IMG/VR virus record: IMGVR_UViG_3300024518_002645
Span: 1 to 35,227 of that record
Origin: a virus
Strand: one strand, 5' to 3'
Length of the DNA stretch: 35,227 nt
The translations under genes and the position numbers were made by a program. The notes beneath the pieces are model-generated. The model worked only from the letters and a program-made list of their open reading frames with translations. It had not been told where the DNA came from and searched no databases. Below, one piece after another: positions 22,233-31,576 of this stretch (position 1 is its first letter; the number at the start of each line of letters is the position of its first letter).

Positions 22233-23045
22233 ATGACATGGCTAGAGTTTAAGGCAGCAGTCCGGGAATTGTTGACGGTTGATTCTGACCGCCTCAATAT
22301 CCAGACCTACATCGACCGGCAAATCAGGAACGGGGTGGTGGACATTCAGTCCTCAATCCCGTTTTATCGTGTCGGCAACACCACTACGTACTCCCTTAAC
22401 GGAGCGATCAAGGACACTGAGCCACTGGCTGTTGCCGAGAAGGCCAGCGAGGGCCTCCTGGAAGGGGACATGCGAATCCTCGACGGGTACTTCATTGATG
22501 GCCAGTATGACTATGACTGGCAGGACGACCTGAGTGAGTCGAGCGACAGCAACTCCGAGTGCTCCAGCCGCCCGCTACGCCAATGGCCCTGGGCCAACCG
22601 GCATGACATGATCTGCGGGGCCACCAAGGGATACTTCCTGATCAGCATCAGTCCTGACGGTGGGCAGTTCTACATCTACCCACAGGTCACCACCACGGAC
22701 AAGGTGAAGATCTTTTATGACGGCCTCAAGAAAACCTTTGTCGATACTGACGTGGTGACCTTCGACGAAAGCGTGGTTGAGGCCGTCGGCAATTTCGTGA
22801 AGTCCAAGGTTTCCCGGGAGGTTGACCGGGACCTCAACCTTTACAAGTCCTACATGGGCTCATACATGGACGACCGCTCCCGCCTCTGGCTTGACGCCCG
22901 TGACCGGGTGACCATTAAGTACAGCCTGGGCTCTGAGCTGCCCGACTCCATTGGGTCCTGCGGCGAGAGCTCCTCATGCGGGGTTGCCACCTCAACCGTG
23001 ACCGACACCTGCGCCGGTGAGAACCTCCAATACGTTATCCAATGA
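22233..23045 (+). CDS. Head-tail adaptor / tail tubular protein A-like
   Basis: A 270-residue protein in the slot of T7-type gp11 or P22 gp4 adaptors. The N-terminus is helical with a connector-like opening (TWLEFKAAVRELLTVDSDRL); the middle is beta-rich with SPDGGQFYIYPQ and a helix DESVVEAVGNFVKSKVSREV. The C-terminal 40 residues carry several Cys (SCGESSSCG, DTCAGE). There is no SD, and a hairpin precedes the start. The stop overlaps the next start (ATGA). It would attach the nozzle to the portal; assignment rests on position and general look. Confidence 0.55.
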   Translation: MTWLEFKAAVRELLTVDSDRLNIQTYIDRQIRNGVVDIQSSIPFYRVGNTTTYSLNGAIKDTEPLAVAEKASEGLLEGDMRILDGYFIDGQYDYDWQDDLSESSDSNSECSSRPLRQWPWANRHDMICGATKGYFLISISPDGGQFYIYPQVTTTDKVKIFYDGLKKTFVDTDVVTFDESVVEAVGNFVKSKVSREVDRDLNLYKSYMGSYMDDRSRLWLDARDRVTIKYSLGSELPDSIGSCGESSSCGVATSTVTDTCAGENLQYVIQ

Positions 23046-23347
23046 GCTGCATCCTGGTATCCAATGACAAGAGTGACGGCACCCCCAACGTGCCAGACGC
23101 CGTGACGACCACCCGCTGGAAGAGTTACCTATGGCGGCGCAACACCACAGGCTCAGATATAAACCTGTACCTATGGGACGACACGACAACCTCCGATGCC
23201 ACCTACCTTAAATGGAAGAAGATCGGGAACTTCGTACAATTCGACCAGCTCAGCGACTATGCTGATGACACCGCTGCTGCCGCCGGGGGAGTCATGGTCG
23301 GTGCCATGTATCACACCAGCGGTGTCCTTAAGATTCGCCTAACCTAA
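23042..23347 (+). CDS. Short relative of the fibre N-terminal domain, 101 aa
   Basis: Residues 1-70 closely resemble the N-terminus of the next protein: both carry a VSNDxSDGxPNVP opening, then W(K/R)SYLWRRN, then DATYLxW and IGNFV. The C-terminus (about 72-101) is unrelated and short. A gene duplication is evident. It may cap or adapt the fibre attachment site. Coupled to the previous gene by ATGA, it has no SD of its own. Confidence 0.7.
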   Translation: MSCILVSNDKSDGTPNVPDAVTTTRWKSYLWRRNTTGSDINLYLWDDTTTSDATYLKWKKIGNFVQFDQLSDYADDTAAAAGGVMVGAMYHTSGVLKIRLT

Positions 23348-25095
23348 TGTCTGCCTTTGTAGTCAGCAACGACAGGTCTGATGGTGCGCCTAACGTCCCT
23401 AACGCAACCTCCACGGCCAAGTGGCGCTCCTACCTGTGGCGGCGCAACCGTCCAGCCGGGAGCGGGACCTCCACATCGGTCTATGTCTGGGATGAATCCC
23501 TGGCATCCCCGGATGCGACCTACCTTAACTGGGTTCCCATCGGTAACTTTGTTACCACCACAGATCTCACCAACATACTGGCAGGGTCGACCAAGGTCAG
23601 CCTGCTGGTACAGGGGGGCAACCTCTATTTTGATGTTGTTGAGGCCAACATCGACATAGCAAACCTCGCCGGTACTCTTCCCCAGGCCAAGCTGCCATCC
23701 AATGTGCCGCTTACTGACGCTGCCAACACCTTCACCCTGTCCAACACCTTCTCCGGTGGCCTGTCAGGCAGTCTCACCGGCAACGCCACTACCGCCACAA
23801 CCATGGCGAACCAGCGTATCATTACCCTGACCGGGGATGCCACTGGTACTGTCTCCGGGGTGGACTGGTCGGCGAACGTGGTCATCGACACCACCGTGAC
23901 CCACCTGGCCGTGGGGTCTACGTCACCCTACTGGAACGCGTCGAAGCTCATGGGTAGGGACATCGGCAACCAGACGCCTGTAGACGGAGATGTGTATGCG
24001 TGGGATCAAGGGAATCAGATTTGGGCAGCGACTCCAACGCACCCCACCGCCCTTCCCAACCTTGTTGATGTAACCATATCGTCCCCGGCAGATGGGCAGT
24101 TCATAAAGTACGTTTCGGCCAGTTCCGACTGGGAGAACTTCTCGCCCACCACCGACAACATAACGGAAGGCACTAACCTTTACTACACGGACGAGCGAGT
24201 TGATGACAGGCTGTCCGCACTGATTCAGGAAGGCACCGGCATCAACCACGTCTATGATGACGCGGCCAACACATATACTCTTTCGGTAGATTTCGGGGAC
24301 TTCTCAACCAGTGATCTGGCGGAGGGCACTAACCTGTACTTCACAGACGCTCGCGCTCGCACCGCCCTCAGTGCGACTGGTGACCTTACCTATAACTCCA
24401 CCACGGGCGCTCTCTCTCATACTGATGCCATTCAGTCAGTGAACGCAGCTACCGGAACAGTTGTCCTTGATACTGACGACATAGCAGAGGGGTCAACGAA
24501 TCTTTATTACACGGAAACAAGAGTTGCAGCCAACACTGCTGTTGCAGCCAACACTGCTAAGGTAACTAATGTCTCAACCAATTTAAGCGTAAGCCGCGAC
24601 GGAACAAAGATCGACGTGGTTAGCAGTGATGGAACCAACGCCGTTCTACCATTAGCTGATACTAATAATTGGGGCGTAATGTCAGACGAGATGTTTGACG
24701 AGCATACGGCTAACAACGCTAAAGTCACCAACGCCAATCACACTGGCGATGTGACCGGAGCGACCTCCCTAACCATCGCAGACAACGCAGTCTCCTTAGC
24801 TAAGATGGCTGGGTTGGCGCGGGGCAGTGTGATTATCGGTGACAGCAGTGGAGACCCGGCGGCATTGGCTATCGGCACAAACACCTACGTGCTCACCTCG
24901 GATGGCACGGATATTTCGTGGGCTGCTGGCGGTAGCGGTAGCGGTGGGCACGCAATTAAAGACGAATCAGGGACGGCTCTAACAGCGCGAAGCAACCTAG
25001 ACTTCCTTGGCGAGCTGGTATCTGCGGTAGATAACTCTGGAGATGACTCGACAGACATAACAATAGATGCCAAGACAGCTTGGCTTTATGGATAA
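23347..25095 (+). CDS. Tail fibre protein
   Basis: A 582-residue fibre. The N-terminal domain (1-75) is shared with the preceding gene and probably attaches to the virion. It is followed by repeats typical of phage fibres: SGSLTGNATTATTMANQRII, and the NLYYT/NLYFT motif near residues 276, 328 and 384, each within an EG-S-N-L-Y-Y-T type context, and NHTGDVTGATSLTIADNA. An 18-bp perfect tandem repeat lies inside. It is predicted to be a trimeric beta-structured shaft carrying receptor-binding parts, though the short C-terminus suggests a partner protein provides the tip. Confidence 0.8.
   Translation: MSAFVVSNDRSDGAPNVPNATSTAKWRSYLWRRNRPAGSGTSTSVYVWDESLASPDATYLNWVPIGNFVTTTDLTNILAGSTKVSLLVQGGNLYFDVVEANIDIANLAGTLPQAKLPSNVPLTDAANTFTLSNTFSGGLSGSLTGNATTATTMANQRIITLTGDATGTVSGVDWSANVVIDTTVTHLAVGSTSPYWNASKLMGRDIGNQTPVDGDVYAWDQGNQIWAATPTHPTALPNLVDVTISSPADGQFIKYVSASSDWENFSPTTDNITEGTNLYYTDERVDDRLSALIQEGTGINHVYDDAANTYTLSVDFGDFSTSDLAEGTNLYFTDARARTALSATGDLTYNSTTGALSHTDAIQSVNAATGTVVLDTDDIAEGSTNLYYTETRVAANTAVAANTAKVTNVSTNLSVSRDGTKIDVVSSDGTNAVLPLADTNNWGVMSDEMFDEHTANNAKVTNANHTGDVTGATSLTIADNAVSLAKMAGLARGSVIIGDSSGDPAALAIGTNTYVLTSDGTDISWAAGGSGSGGHAIKDESGTALTARSNLDFLGELVSAVDNSGDDSTDITIDAKTAWLYG
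24523..24558 (+). repeat. 18-bp perfect tandem duplication in the fibre gene
   Basis: GTTGCAGCCAACACTGCT occurs twice in direct tandem (24523-24540, 24541-24558), coding for VAANTA twice in the fibre shaft. A sign of recent slippage or repeat expansion. Confidence 0.9.
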
Positions 25096-25098
25096 ATT

Positions 25099-25422
25099 AT
25101 GGCAGCAACACATAAAAAATTAGGGAGCGGACAACTGGCGGCAACGGCGGGCGACCTGTACGCGCCGGGTAGCTCGGTGACGGGGATGGTCAAGACGGTG
25201 GTGCTCCACAACACTGACACTGTTGACCGCGTGGCGACTGTGTATTTCACCGGCAGCAGCGACTCGGACAAGCTGCTGAATGTGACGTTAAATGCGGACG
25301 AGACGTTCGAGTGGAGCGTCGGTCACATGGTTGTTCTGGACGGCAGCGCCTCGGCGAAGTTGCAGGGCGAGGCCGACAGCGGGAGCAAGGTGAACTATTT
25401 CATATTTGGCGCGGAAGAGTAG
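25099..25422 (+). CDS. Small beta-rich structural protein, 107 aa
   Basis: Starts 3 bases after the fibre stop without an SD. The sequence is a string of short beta-like segments with Ser/Thr/Gly turns (VKTVVLHNTDTVDRVATVYF). It resembles small virion surface or fibre-associated proteins found next to phage fibres; exact role unknown. Confidence 0.65.
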   Translation: MAATHKKLGSGQLAATAGDLYAPGSSVTGMVKTVVLHNTDTVDRVATVYFTGSSDSDKLLNVTLNADETFEWSVGHMVVLDGSASAKLQGEADSGSKVNYFIFGAEE

Positions 25423-25435
25423 GAAAGGAATAATT

Positions 25436-26098
25436 ATGGCATTTAACAGAAGCAAGGCCGCTGGCTCGTACACTCACCCAAACCACACAGGCGACGTTAC
25501 AAGTGTCGCTGATGGCGCGACGACAATCGCGAACGACGCGGTAACGTACGCGAAGGTTCAGAACGTCACGGCGACAGATAAAATTCTCGGGCGCTCATCG
25601 TCAGGTGCGGGTGTCGTTGAGGAAATCGACTGCACATCAGCGGGTCGCGCACTAATTGACGATGCCGACGCAGCCGCGCAGAGAACCACGCTCGGCCTTG
25701 CAATCGGTACAAATGTCCAAGCCTATGACGCTGATAATGCTGTAAAGGATGTGGCACAGAACTTCACGGCTGGACAGAGTGGCGCAGTGGTTGCTGTTGG
25801 GATTAGCGGGACAGATGCCGTTGCCGACATGAGTGCCGCGAATAATTTCACGCTGACTATGCACGCCTCAACTGGATACCTTCTTTCATTCTCCAACTGG
25901 ACGGTGGGCCAATCGGGAATTATTACGATTGACCATGCGGGAGGCGCACTATCATTCTCAACAGCTATTCGGTTTGAGGGAGGGACACCTACTGTGGGAA
26001 CAACGGGAACCGACTTCTTGGCATACTATTGTGAAAATGCCGGTTCGGGAACTGAGTATGTACTAGCCACCTATTTCCTAGCACCTTCAAACCCATGA
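25436..26098 (+). CDS. Fibre-like structural protein, 220 aa
   Basis: ATG 25436 has AAGGAA in front; an upstream frame start at 25406 was discarded. The N-terminal part repeats a fibre theme also found in the 582-aa protein (NHTGDVTSVADGATTIANDA, then KILGRSSSGAG), so both derive from the same repeat stock. The C-terminal half is beta-rich and resembles small tail-tip domains. It ends in an ATGA overlap with the next gene. Probably part of the host-recognition apparatus. Confidence 0.7.
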   Translation: MAFNRSKAAGSYTHPNHTGDVTSVADGATTIANDAVTYAKVQNVTATDKILGRSSSGAGVVEEIDCTSAGRALIDDADAAAQRTTLGLAIGTNVQAYDADNAVKDVAQNFTAGQSGAVVAVGISGTDAVADMSAANNFTLTMHASTGYLLSFSNWTVGQSGIITIDHAGGALSFSTAIRFEGGTPTVGTTGTDFLAYYCENAGSGTEYVLATYFLAPSNP

Positions 26099-28422
26099 TT
26101 CCTGCTGCTGCTAATCCTCTGTTGATGAAAACAGCCGCCGATGACGAGGTAGTCACCAAGTCGTGTCGGTTTGATGGGGGTTCAAGTCTCACGCGCACCT
26201 ACACCAGTAACGCAACGTGGACATTCAGTGCGTGGGTTAAGCGGGCGGAACTGGGGGCGACGAATAACCTTCTGGGAACAGTCATTCAGTTCAACTCCTC
26301 TGACCAACTGGTTGTGCCGGGGATAACGACCACGGCGGTTTATCGTGACCCAGCCAGTTGGTATCATATATGTGTGTCAGATTCGACACTGTACATTAAC
26401 GGTGACGCGCAAAGTGGCACTGTGGCGACATCGGCATTGTCTGATGCGGCGATAGGTTCCAGCTTCGATGGCTACTTGGCGGATGTCTATCTCATCGACG
26501 GCACAGCCAAGGTGGCTACTGACTTTGCGGAGACAGACTCAAACGGGCAGTGGGTTCCAAAAGCGTACACGGGGAGCGTAGGGACGGAAGGGGTACATCT
26601 GGACTTTAAGGACAGCGCAGCTTTGGGAGCCGATGCGGCTGGTAGCAATGATTTCGGAGAGAGCGGCATCGTCGTCTCCGACCAAGTGAATGACAGACCG
26701 ACGAATAATTATGCGGTGTTGAATCCGTTGGCTGGAGGAACCACATCTACCTTCACAGAGGGCAATCTTGTCGGAACGTGTCCCCCAACTAACGGTGCGG
26801 TTATGTCCACCATAGCACTGCCCAGCACAGGCCAGTGGTACTGCGAAGTTGAATTTGACTCGATGCCCGGTTATGCGGTTGTGGGTGTCGGGCGGATGGG
26901 AATGAAGGGGTGGACAACGTCCCAACAGACTGATGCAGAGACAGCTTATATTCAAAGCTCAACCCCGTTGTTCGACGTGGCAGGGAGCGACTTTTCTTTG
27001 GCAACGCCATCGGGAACCTCAATCAGCATAGCGCAAGACACTGTTTATGGCGTGATGTGGGACGCAGACACCAAGACTTTCAAGCTATATGACGGAACTG
27101 ATACTTGGCAGTGTGTTCTAACCATTCCGTCATACGACATAGGTTTCATTTTCGGAACAAGCAGTGCCTCCCTCACAGGAACGGTGCGGGTGAACTTCGG
27201 GCAAGACCCCACCCTGTCCGGTAGCGTATCCGGTGGGGCAGGTTCAGAATTCTACCTTACAAAACCTAGCGGCTACTCAGCCCTCTCCACCGCCAACCTC
27301 CCGACCCCGACGATTGCGAAGGGTCACAAGTATTTCAACACCCTGCTGTATGATGACGGCACAGGGGCAAAGACCTTTGGCGCAGCGGACAACCTGTCGC
27401 CTGACTTGGTGTGGGTGAAGTCACGAGGAAGCTCTAATAATCACAAGCTGACAGACTCCCTTCGTGGGGTGCAGAAGTCGATGGAGAGTGACACTGTTGA
27501 CGCTGAGGTTACTGAGTCGTCTAATGTGGGGGTGACGGTCTTTGGTGTGGACGGGTTTACCATTGGGAGCAGTAGCTCCACAACTGGGCCATACGCAGAC
27601 CAGACGGGAACTGGCATGGTGGGCTGGGGGTGGAAGTCTGCTACGGCTGGGGTAGGCGGCTCAGGGGTTAACTGGGCTGAACAGTATGACGCCACCGCTG
27701 GCATCAGCATAGTGAAGTGGTCGGGCAACAGCAGTGTAAATACCTCTGGGAACGAGCAGACCATAAGCCACCACGACCACGGCGACACTGCAATGATAAT
27801 TGCGAAAGCCAGAACCGCGCACGGGGTGACAGAGTACATGGACACTGGGGGTTGGATAGTCTGGCACAAGGACTTAACCAGCGAGGATTATTTCCTGACC
27901 CTTAATACCACCAGTGCTCAGAGCTACTGGAGCTCATCGTACATGAAGGTTATTAGCGATATAACCGACACCTCTATTAAAGTGGGCAACGGTTCTGATT
28001 ACAATTCCGGAAACCCTTATGCGCTGAATTTCGATGGCTCCGGTAGTTGGACTGGTGTCGAGGACTACATCGGATATTTTTTCAGCGAGGTGGCCGGGTA
28101 CTCGAAATTCGGCAGCTATACGGGCAACGGTGTGGTAGATGGCCCGTTTGTGTGGTGTGGATTTAGACCTGCGTTTATGATGGCAAGAAGGGTCGATTAT
28201 GCTTCAAAATGGCAGGTATGGGATAACGAAAGAGATATTGATAATGTTGTAGCACGGAGGGTGACAGCAGACACTTATAATGCAGAAGACACAGGGGCTG
28301 TCGATGTAGATTTTTTGTCGAATGGTTGGAAATTAAGAAACACAGGTATTAACCAAGGCACTGGTTCTTACATATTCGCCGCCTTCGCAGAGAAACCTTT
28401 CAAATACGCAGCAGCCAGATAG
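26095..28422 (+). CDS. LamG-like tail spike / adhesin, 775 aa
   Basis: The largest adhesin. Residues about 20-170 form a concanavalin/LamG-like domain (CRFDGGSSLTRTYTSNATWT, FDGYLADVYLIDG). A SPRY-like region follows at about 230-370 (GQWYCEVEFDSM, VYGVMWDADTKTFKLYDG). The C-terminal part, about 410-775, has the PDLVWVKSRGSSNNH and WQVWDNERD signatures and ends in YIFAAFAEKPFKYA, a pattern I recall from marine phage tail proteins. It probably binds glycans on the host. Start without an SD, coupled by ATGA. The reading frame looks richer in A and T than the packaging genes. Confidence 0.75.
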   Translation: MIPAAANPLLMKTAADDEVVTKSCRFDGGSSLTRTYTSNATWTFSAWVKRAELGATNNLLGTVIQFNSSDQLVVPGITTTAVYRDPASWYHICVSDSTLYINGDAQSGTVATSALSDAAIGSSFDGYLADVYLIDGTAKVATDFAETDSNGQWVPKAYTGSVGTEGVHLDFKDSAALGADAAGSNDFGESGIVVSDQVNDRPTNNYAVLNPLAGGTTSTFTEGNLVGTCPPTNGAVMSTIALPSTGQWYCEVEFDSMPGYAVVGVGRMGMKGWTTSQQTDAETAYIQSSTPLFDVAGSDFSLATPSGTSISIAQDTVYGVMWDADTKTFKLYDGTDTWQCVLTIPSYDIGFIFGTSSASLTGTVRVNFGQDPTLSGSVSGGAGSEFYLTKPSGYSALSTANLPTPTIAKGHKYFNTLLYDDGTGAKTFGAADNLSPDLVWVKSRGSSNNHKLTDSLRGVQKSMESDTVDAEVTESSNVGVTVFGVDGFTIGSSSSTTGPYADQTGTGMVGWGWKSATAGVGGSGVNWAEQYDATAGISIVKWSGNSSVNTSGNEQTISHHDHGDTAMIIAKARTAHGVTEYMDTGGWIVWHKDLTSEDYFLTLNTTSAQSYWSSSYMKVISDITDTSIKVGNGSDYNSGNPYALNFDGSGSWTGVEDYIGYFFSEVAGYSKFGSYTGNGVVDGPFVWCGFRPAFMMARRVDYASKWQVWDNERDIDNVVARRVTADTYNAEDTGAVDVDFLSNGWKLRNTGINQGTGSYIFAAFAEKPFKYAAAR

Positions 28423-28430
28423 GAGACACT

Positions 28431-28955
28431 ATGCCATATAAACATGAATCACGAACCCTGCCGATGGATGTAGCATTCACCCTCGGCAACGAACAGTTCC
28501 CAGCCAACTGGCTACGGCTGTCCAACGCCGATGACAAGTCTGCGCGAGGCATCGTGTGGGAGAAGCCTGTCGAGCGGACATTCAAAGACAAACGCTGGTA
28601 TGACAACCGTGTTGTGGACGGTGTGGTAATCAGTACCCCGAAGGACTTGGAGGGGTTGAAGGAAAAGATGGTTGCCGATGCCAAGAAGGCGGCGCACAAC
28701 CTACTGGCTGTATCCGACTGGATGGTCATCCGCGAGGCTGACATTGACACTCCTGTGGCAGAGGACTGGGCGGAACATCGTGAGGCTGTGCGGGCTGAGT
28801 CGGATCGTCAGGGGGAGCAGATTTCACAGGCGGCTGACGTAGACGCACTGGCGGCAATCGTGTGTAACTGGCCGGAGTCACCGGATGAAAAGGCGCGGCG
28901 GGAGAAGGGGGAGGCTGAGATAGCTGCGGCAGAGGCTTTAAGAAGTGAACAATAA
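28431..28955 (+). CDS. Tail fibre assembly-like protein
   Basis: A 174-residue protein directly behind the adhesin, with AGGAGA before the start. The segment NLLAVSDWMVIREAD and the later EDWAEHREAVR and NWPESPDE match the usual layout (LL-x2-SDW, W-x-x-R/H-R-x2-V/L-R, WP-x-x-P) of phage fibre assembly chaperones and related tail assembly proteins. It would help fold or attach the fibre. The N-terminal 80 residues are not typical. Confidence 0.65.
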   Translation: MPYKHESRTLPMDVAFTLGNEQFPANWLRLSNADDKSARGIVWEKPVERTFKDKRWYDNRVVDGVVISTPKDLEGLKEKMVADAKKAAHNLLAVSDWMVIREADIDTPVAEDWAEHREAVRAESDRQGEQISQAADVDALAAIVCNWPESPDEKARREKGEAEIAAAEALRSEQ

Positions 28956-28987
28956 CAACAATAACCAAACTCGGGTGGGGGTAAACA

Positions 28988-29188
28988 ATGAAGTGGGGGA
29001 CAAGGAGGTGGGGGAGAGATTTCTGGGTAGTAGCCTGGATAACGCTGGCACTCTGGCATATTTTAACTGTAGCCTTAATGGGTAACGCGATGAATCGCCT
29101 GATAGCTGAGATCACGGAGATTGAAGAAGTGGCTATACAGCAGAGCGGCTGGGTATATTTCCCCGCCCTCGATAAAACCAAAGAGTAA
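28988..29188 (+). CDS. Small single-span membrane protein, 66 aa
   Basis: Residues about 12-32 (FWVVAWITLALWHILTVALM) form one transmembrane helix behind a short basic N-terminus, with an acidic helical tail. GGGTGGGGG lies at SD distance. Its size and place among late genes suggest a holin or spanin-like lysis helper, which would complement the lysin at 4394; an unrelated membrane function is equally possible. Confidence 0.55.
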   Translation: MKWGTRRWGRDFWVVAWITLALWHILTVALMGNAMNRLIAEITEIEEVAIQQSGWVYFPALDKTKE

Positions 29189-29190
29189 AT

Positions 29191-29367
29191 ATGGACGAAG
29201 AAATGAAACCAGAACAGGCGCTGGCCATGCTAGTCACAGCCGCGCATCGTGCACAAATGAACTACGCGGATCACATTTCCGTGGAAAGGGCCGGGGTTGT
29301 GCTGGCCGAGAAGATGGGCCTCATCGAGGCAGAGAAGGATAATGGCAAAGAAGAAGTCCAGATATAA
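29191..29367 (+). CDS. Small helical protein, 58 aa
   Basis: Starts 2 bases after the preceding stop and overlaps the nozzle gene by 26 bases. The peptide is helical (PEQALAMLVTAAHRAQMNYA) with an acidic and Lys-rich end. No SD of its own. Its frame fills the gap exactly, supporting its reality. No family recognised. Confidence 0.55.
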   Translation: MDEEMKPEQALAMLVTAAHRAQMNYADHISVERAGVVLAEKMGLIEAEKDNGKEEVQI

Positions 29368-31576
29368 GGATGTCACCATCAAGCCCGCCCAAGGCGGGAA
29401 GCTGATGTCGCGCTCCTCGGCTGCGGAGGCCGGGGCCCAGAACTACGTTACCAAGCGTGAGTTCAGGCGTGACCTTGATGTTGAGATGCGCCGTGAGGGC
29501 CATGACTGGTTCGGCGATTTCCAGGGAGTGGTCAACACTGGCGGGCAGCCGTTCCCGACATCTGACAAGATAACCCTCATCCACATGGCTCGGAGTCCTT
29601 CCGGGGCTACTGCGGTGATTGTCGGCACTGCCACCACCCTCTACCAGTTCCAGAGCCTGACCTACGATTACATAGACCAGATCACCCCCGCCAGTCCGGA
29701 CCCTGGTGGCAACTACGTGGACGGAGTGGGGAGTGATCCCTTCTTCGCCAACTATGACTGGTCGGTCATCGGCTCCGGATTCTCTGCCAGCGGGCAGAGG
29801 TGGGAAGCCGTGAACATCAATGGCTATACGGTGTTCAACAATGGCGTAGACCTGCCGGTTACATTCCGCCTCGAGTGGGGTGCCGTGGTACCCATGCACG
29901 AGCTCCGTGACCAGAACGTGTCCAGTGTAGGAACCATCGCTGCCTTTAACAATGTCCTAATGATGGCTGACATCCGTCAGATTCCAACCACCTCATTCTT
30001 GGCCTGGATGAACGGCTCTGATCCCTATGGGGTCTACACCAACGGTGATGAGTCGCGTTACCAGTACCGTATTCTCTGGTCGGCCCTGGGCGAGCCGAGC
30101 CAGTTTGACGTGACAGTGGGCTGCACCACCACCACCGGTGGCAGTGCCAGCGACATTACCCTGGACTGGCCGTCGGAATCCTTTGCTGTGGATGACTCGG
30201 TGACCATATACGGGGCCGGTATTGCGGGCGGCAACCTGTCGACCACCATAGCCTCTGTAAGCACCACGACTGTCACCCTGAACGACCCGGCCCAGACAGC
30301 CACCACCACGGCCCTCCTGGCCCGCTCCTCTGTCCCTGGGTCCATTGTTGGGTACGAGGACCTCACAGATGATGCCAGCGGTATCATTCGCATGCTTGAG
30401 CTACAGGGCCAGCTGGTCATCTACAAGGACACCAGCATATTCCTGGCTATCTACACCGGGGTGAGCTCCCTGCCTTTCCGGTTCACCCGCCTGTCCATCC
30501 CGACGGACAAGGGCCTGTTCTATCGGAACACCCTGGTCCCCGTGGAGGGGCTCTACCATGTCTACACTGGGAGGAACGCGTTCTACAGGTTCGACATCCA
30601 GAACCGCATACCGGTCCTTATGAAGGGCTTGGACCTGTGCAGCGACCTGTTCTTCGAGGACCCGAACGTGGACATATCAGCCACGAACGACATCTACTCC
30701 ACCGTAAACCCGCTTACCAAGGAGGTATGGATCTCCTTGCCCTCCCAGACAGGGGACAAGGTGCTGTGCCTGGATTATAAGCACAACACCATGTCCACCA
30801 CTGACATGTCCATCACCGCTGCTGCTGCTATTAAGCGGCCCACCCTCAACATCCAGCCGGTTGAAACCGAGGACTGGTTTGTCATGGGGACCGCAGACGG
30901 CACCCTGCTATTGTACGGGCGGGTGGACAAGCCATTACCACAATGGGGGGGTAACGTCTCGATTCATTACCAACGCTCCGAGCGGATAAACATTTCCGGA
31001 AGCACCGCCTCGAGTTCTCCTGACTTCACCCTGGCAACCTCGGGCTCCGGGTCGGTACTATCCGTAGGTGACGGGGTGACCGTGTACGGGGGCTCGGGAG
31101 GCAGTATTGACCTCATTTCACAGGTTGCATCTGTTACCAATACCGTCGTCACGCTGGCCAATAATGCCGGAGTCACCCTGTCCTCGGCCACGCTAGTCAA
31201 GCACATGCCCCTGGCCACCACCGCTACCAATTCATACGAGGGCAGGATCAAGTCCGGCCTCACGGCCTTTGGCGATCCGTTCGATGAAAAGGACCTGCGC
31301 TCCTATGTGCCACACATCACCGGCCTCAACCCATCCGGTACCCTGGGCCTCAGTGCCAACGTGTACATTACGCGTAACGAGCACGAGACCCCAGCACTGG
31401 TAGCCACCAAGGCCATTGACGACCCTAATGAAAACCTCGTGTCCATGTTCTTCAGGGGGTTCTTCTTCCAGGACGAGCTGGTTGTGGACGGCAAGGAAAA
31501 CCCAATGAGATTGCACCAACGCTCCTATGAGGTCAGCCGGGTGAACTCCAAGAGCACTTCAAGGATGGACGCATGA
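29342..31576 (+). CDS. Tail nozzle / tail tubular protein B-like
   Basis: Start set at 29342 with AAGGA in front; an upstream frame start at 29297 was discarded. A 744-residue beta-propeller-like protein resembling podovirus nozzles: GYTVFNNGVDLPVTF (about 161-175) is the usual nozzle phrase, followed by IAAFNNVLMMADIRQ and RILWSALGEPSQFD. Two insertions, at about 269-330 and 560-621, share the pattern VDDSVTIYGAG / VGDGVTVYGGS and then SV-T-TVTL, showing a duplicated beta domain. It would form the lower tail channel below the adaptor. The distance from the adaptor gene is caused by the fibre cassette between them. Confidence 0.65.
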   Translation: MAKKKSRYKDVTIKPAQGGKLMSRSSAAEAGAQNYVTKREFRRDLDVEMRREGHDWFGDFQGVVNTGGQPFPTSDKITLIHMARSPSGATAVIVGTATTLYQFQSLTYDYIDQITPASPDPGGNYVDGVGSDPFFANYDWSVIGSGFSASGQRWEAVNINGYTVFNNGVDLPVTFRLEWGAVVPMHELRDQNVSSVGTIAAFNNVLMMADIRQIPTTSFLAWMNGSDPYGVYTNGDESRYQYRILWSALGEPSQFDVTVGCTTTTGGSASDITLDWPSESFAVDDSVTIYGAGIAGGNLSTTIASVSTTTVTLNDPAQTATTTALLARSSVPGSIVGYEDLTDDASGIIRMLELQGQLVIYKDTSIFLAIYTGVSSLPFRFTRLSIPTDKGLFYRNTLVPVEGLYHVYTGRNAFYRFDIQNRIPVLMKGLDLCSDLFFEDPNVDISATNDIYSTVNPLTKEVWISLPSQTGDKVLCLDYKHNTMSTTDMSITAAAAIKRPTLNIQPVETEDWFVMGTADGTLLLYGRVDKPLPQWGGNVSIHYQRSERINISGSTASSSPDFTLATSGSGSVLSVGDGVTVYGGSGGSIDLISQVASVTNTVVTLANNAGVTLSSATLVKHMPLATTATNSYEGRIKSGLTAFGDPFDEKDLRSYVPHITGLNPSGTLGLSANVYITRNEHETPALVATKAIDDPNENLVSMFFRGFFFQDELVVDGKENPMRLHQRSYEVSRVNSKSTSRMDA

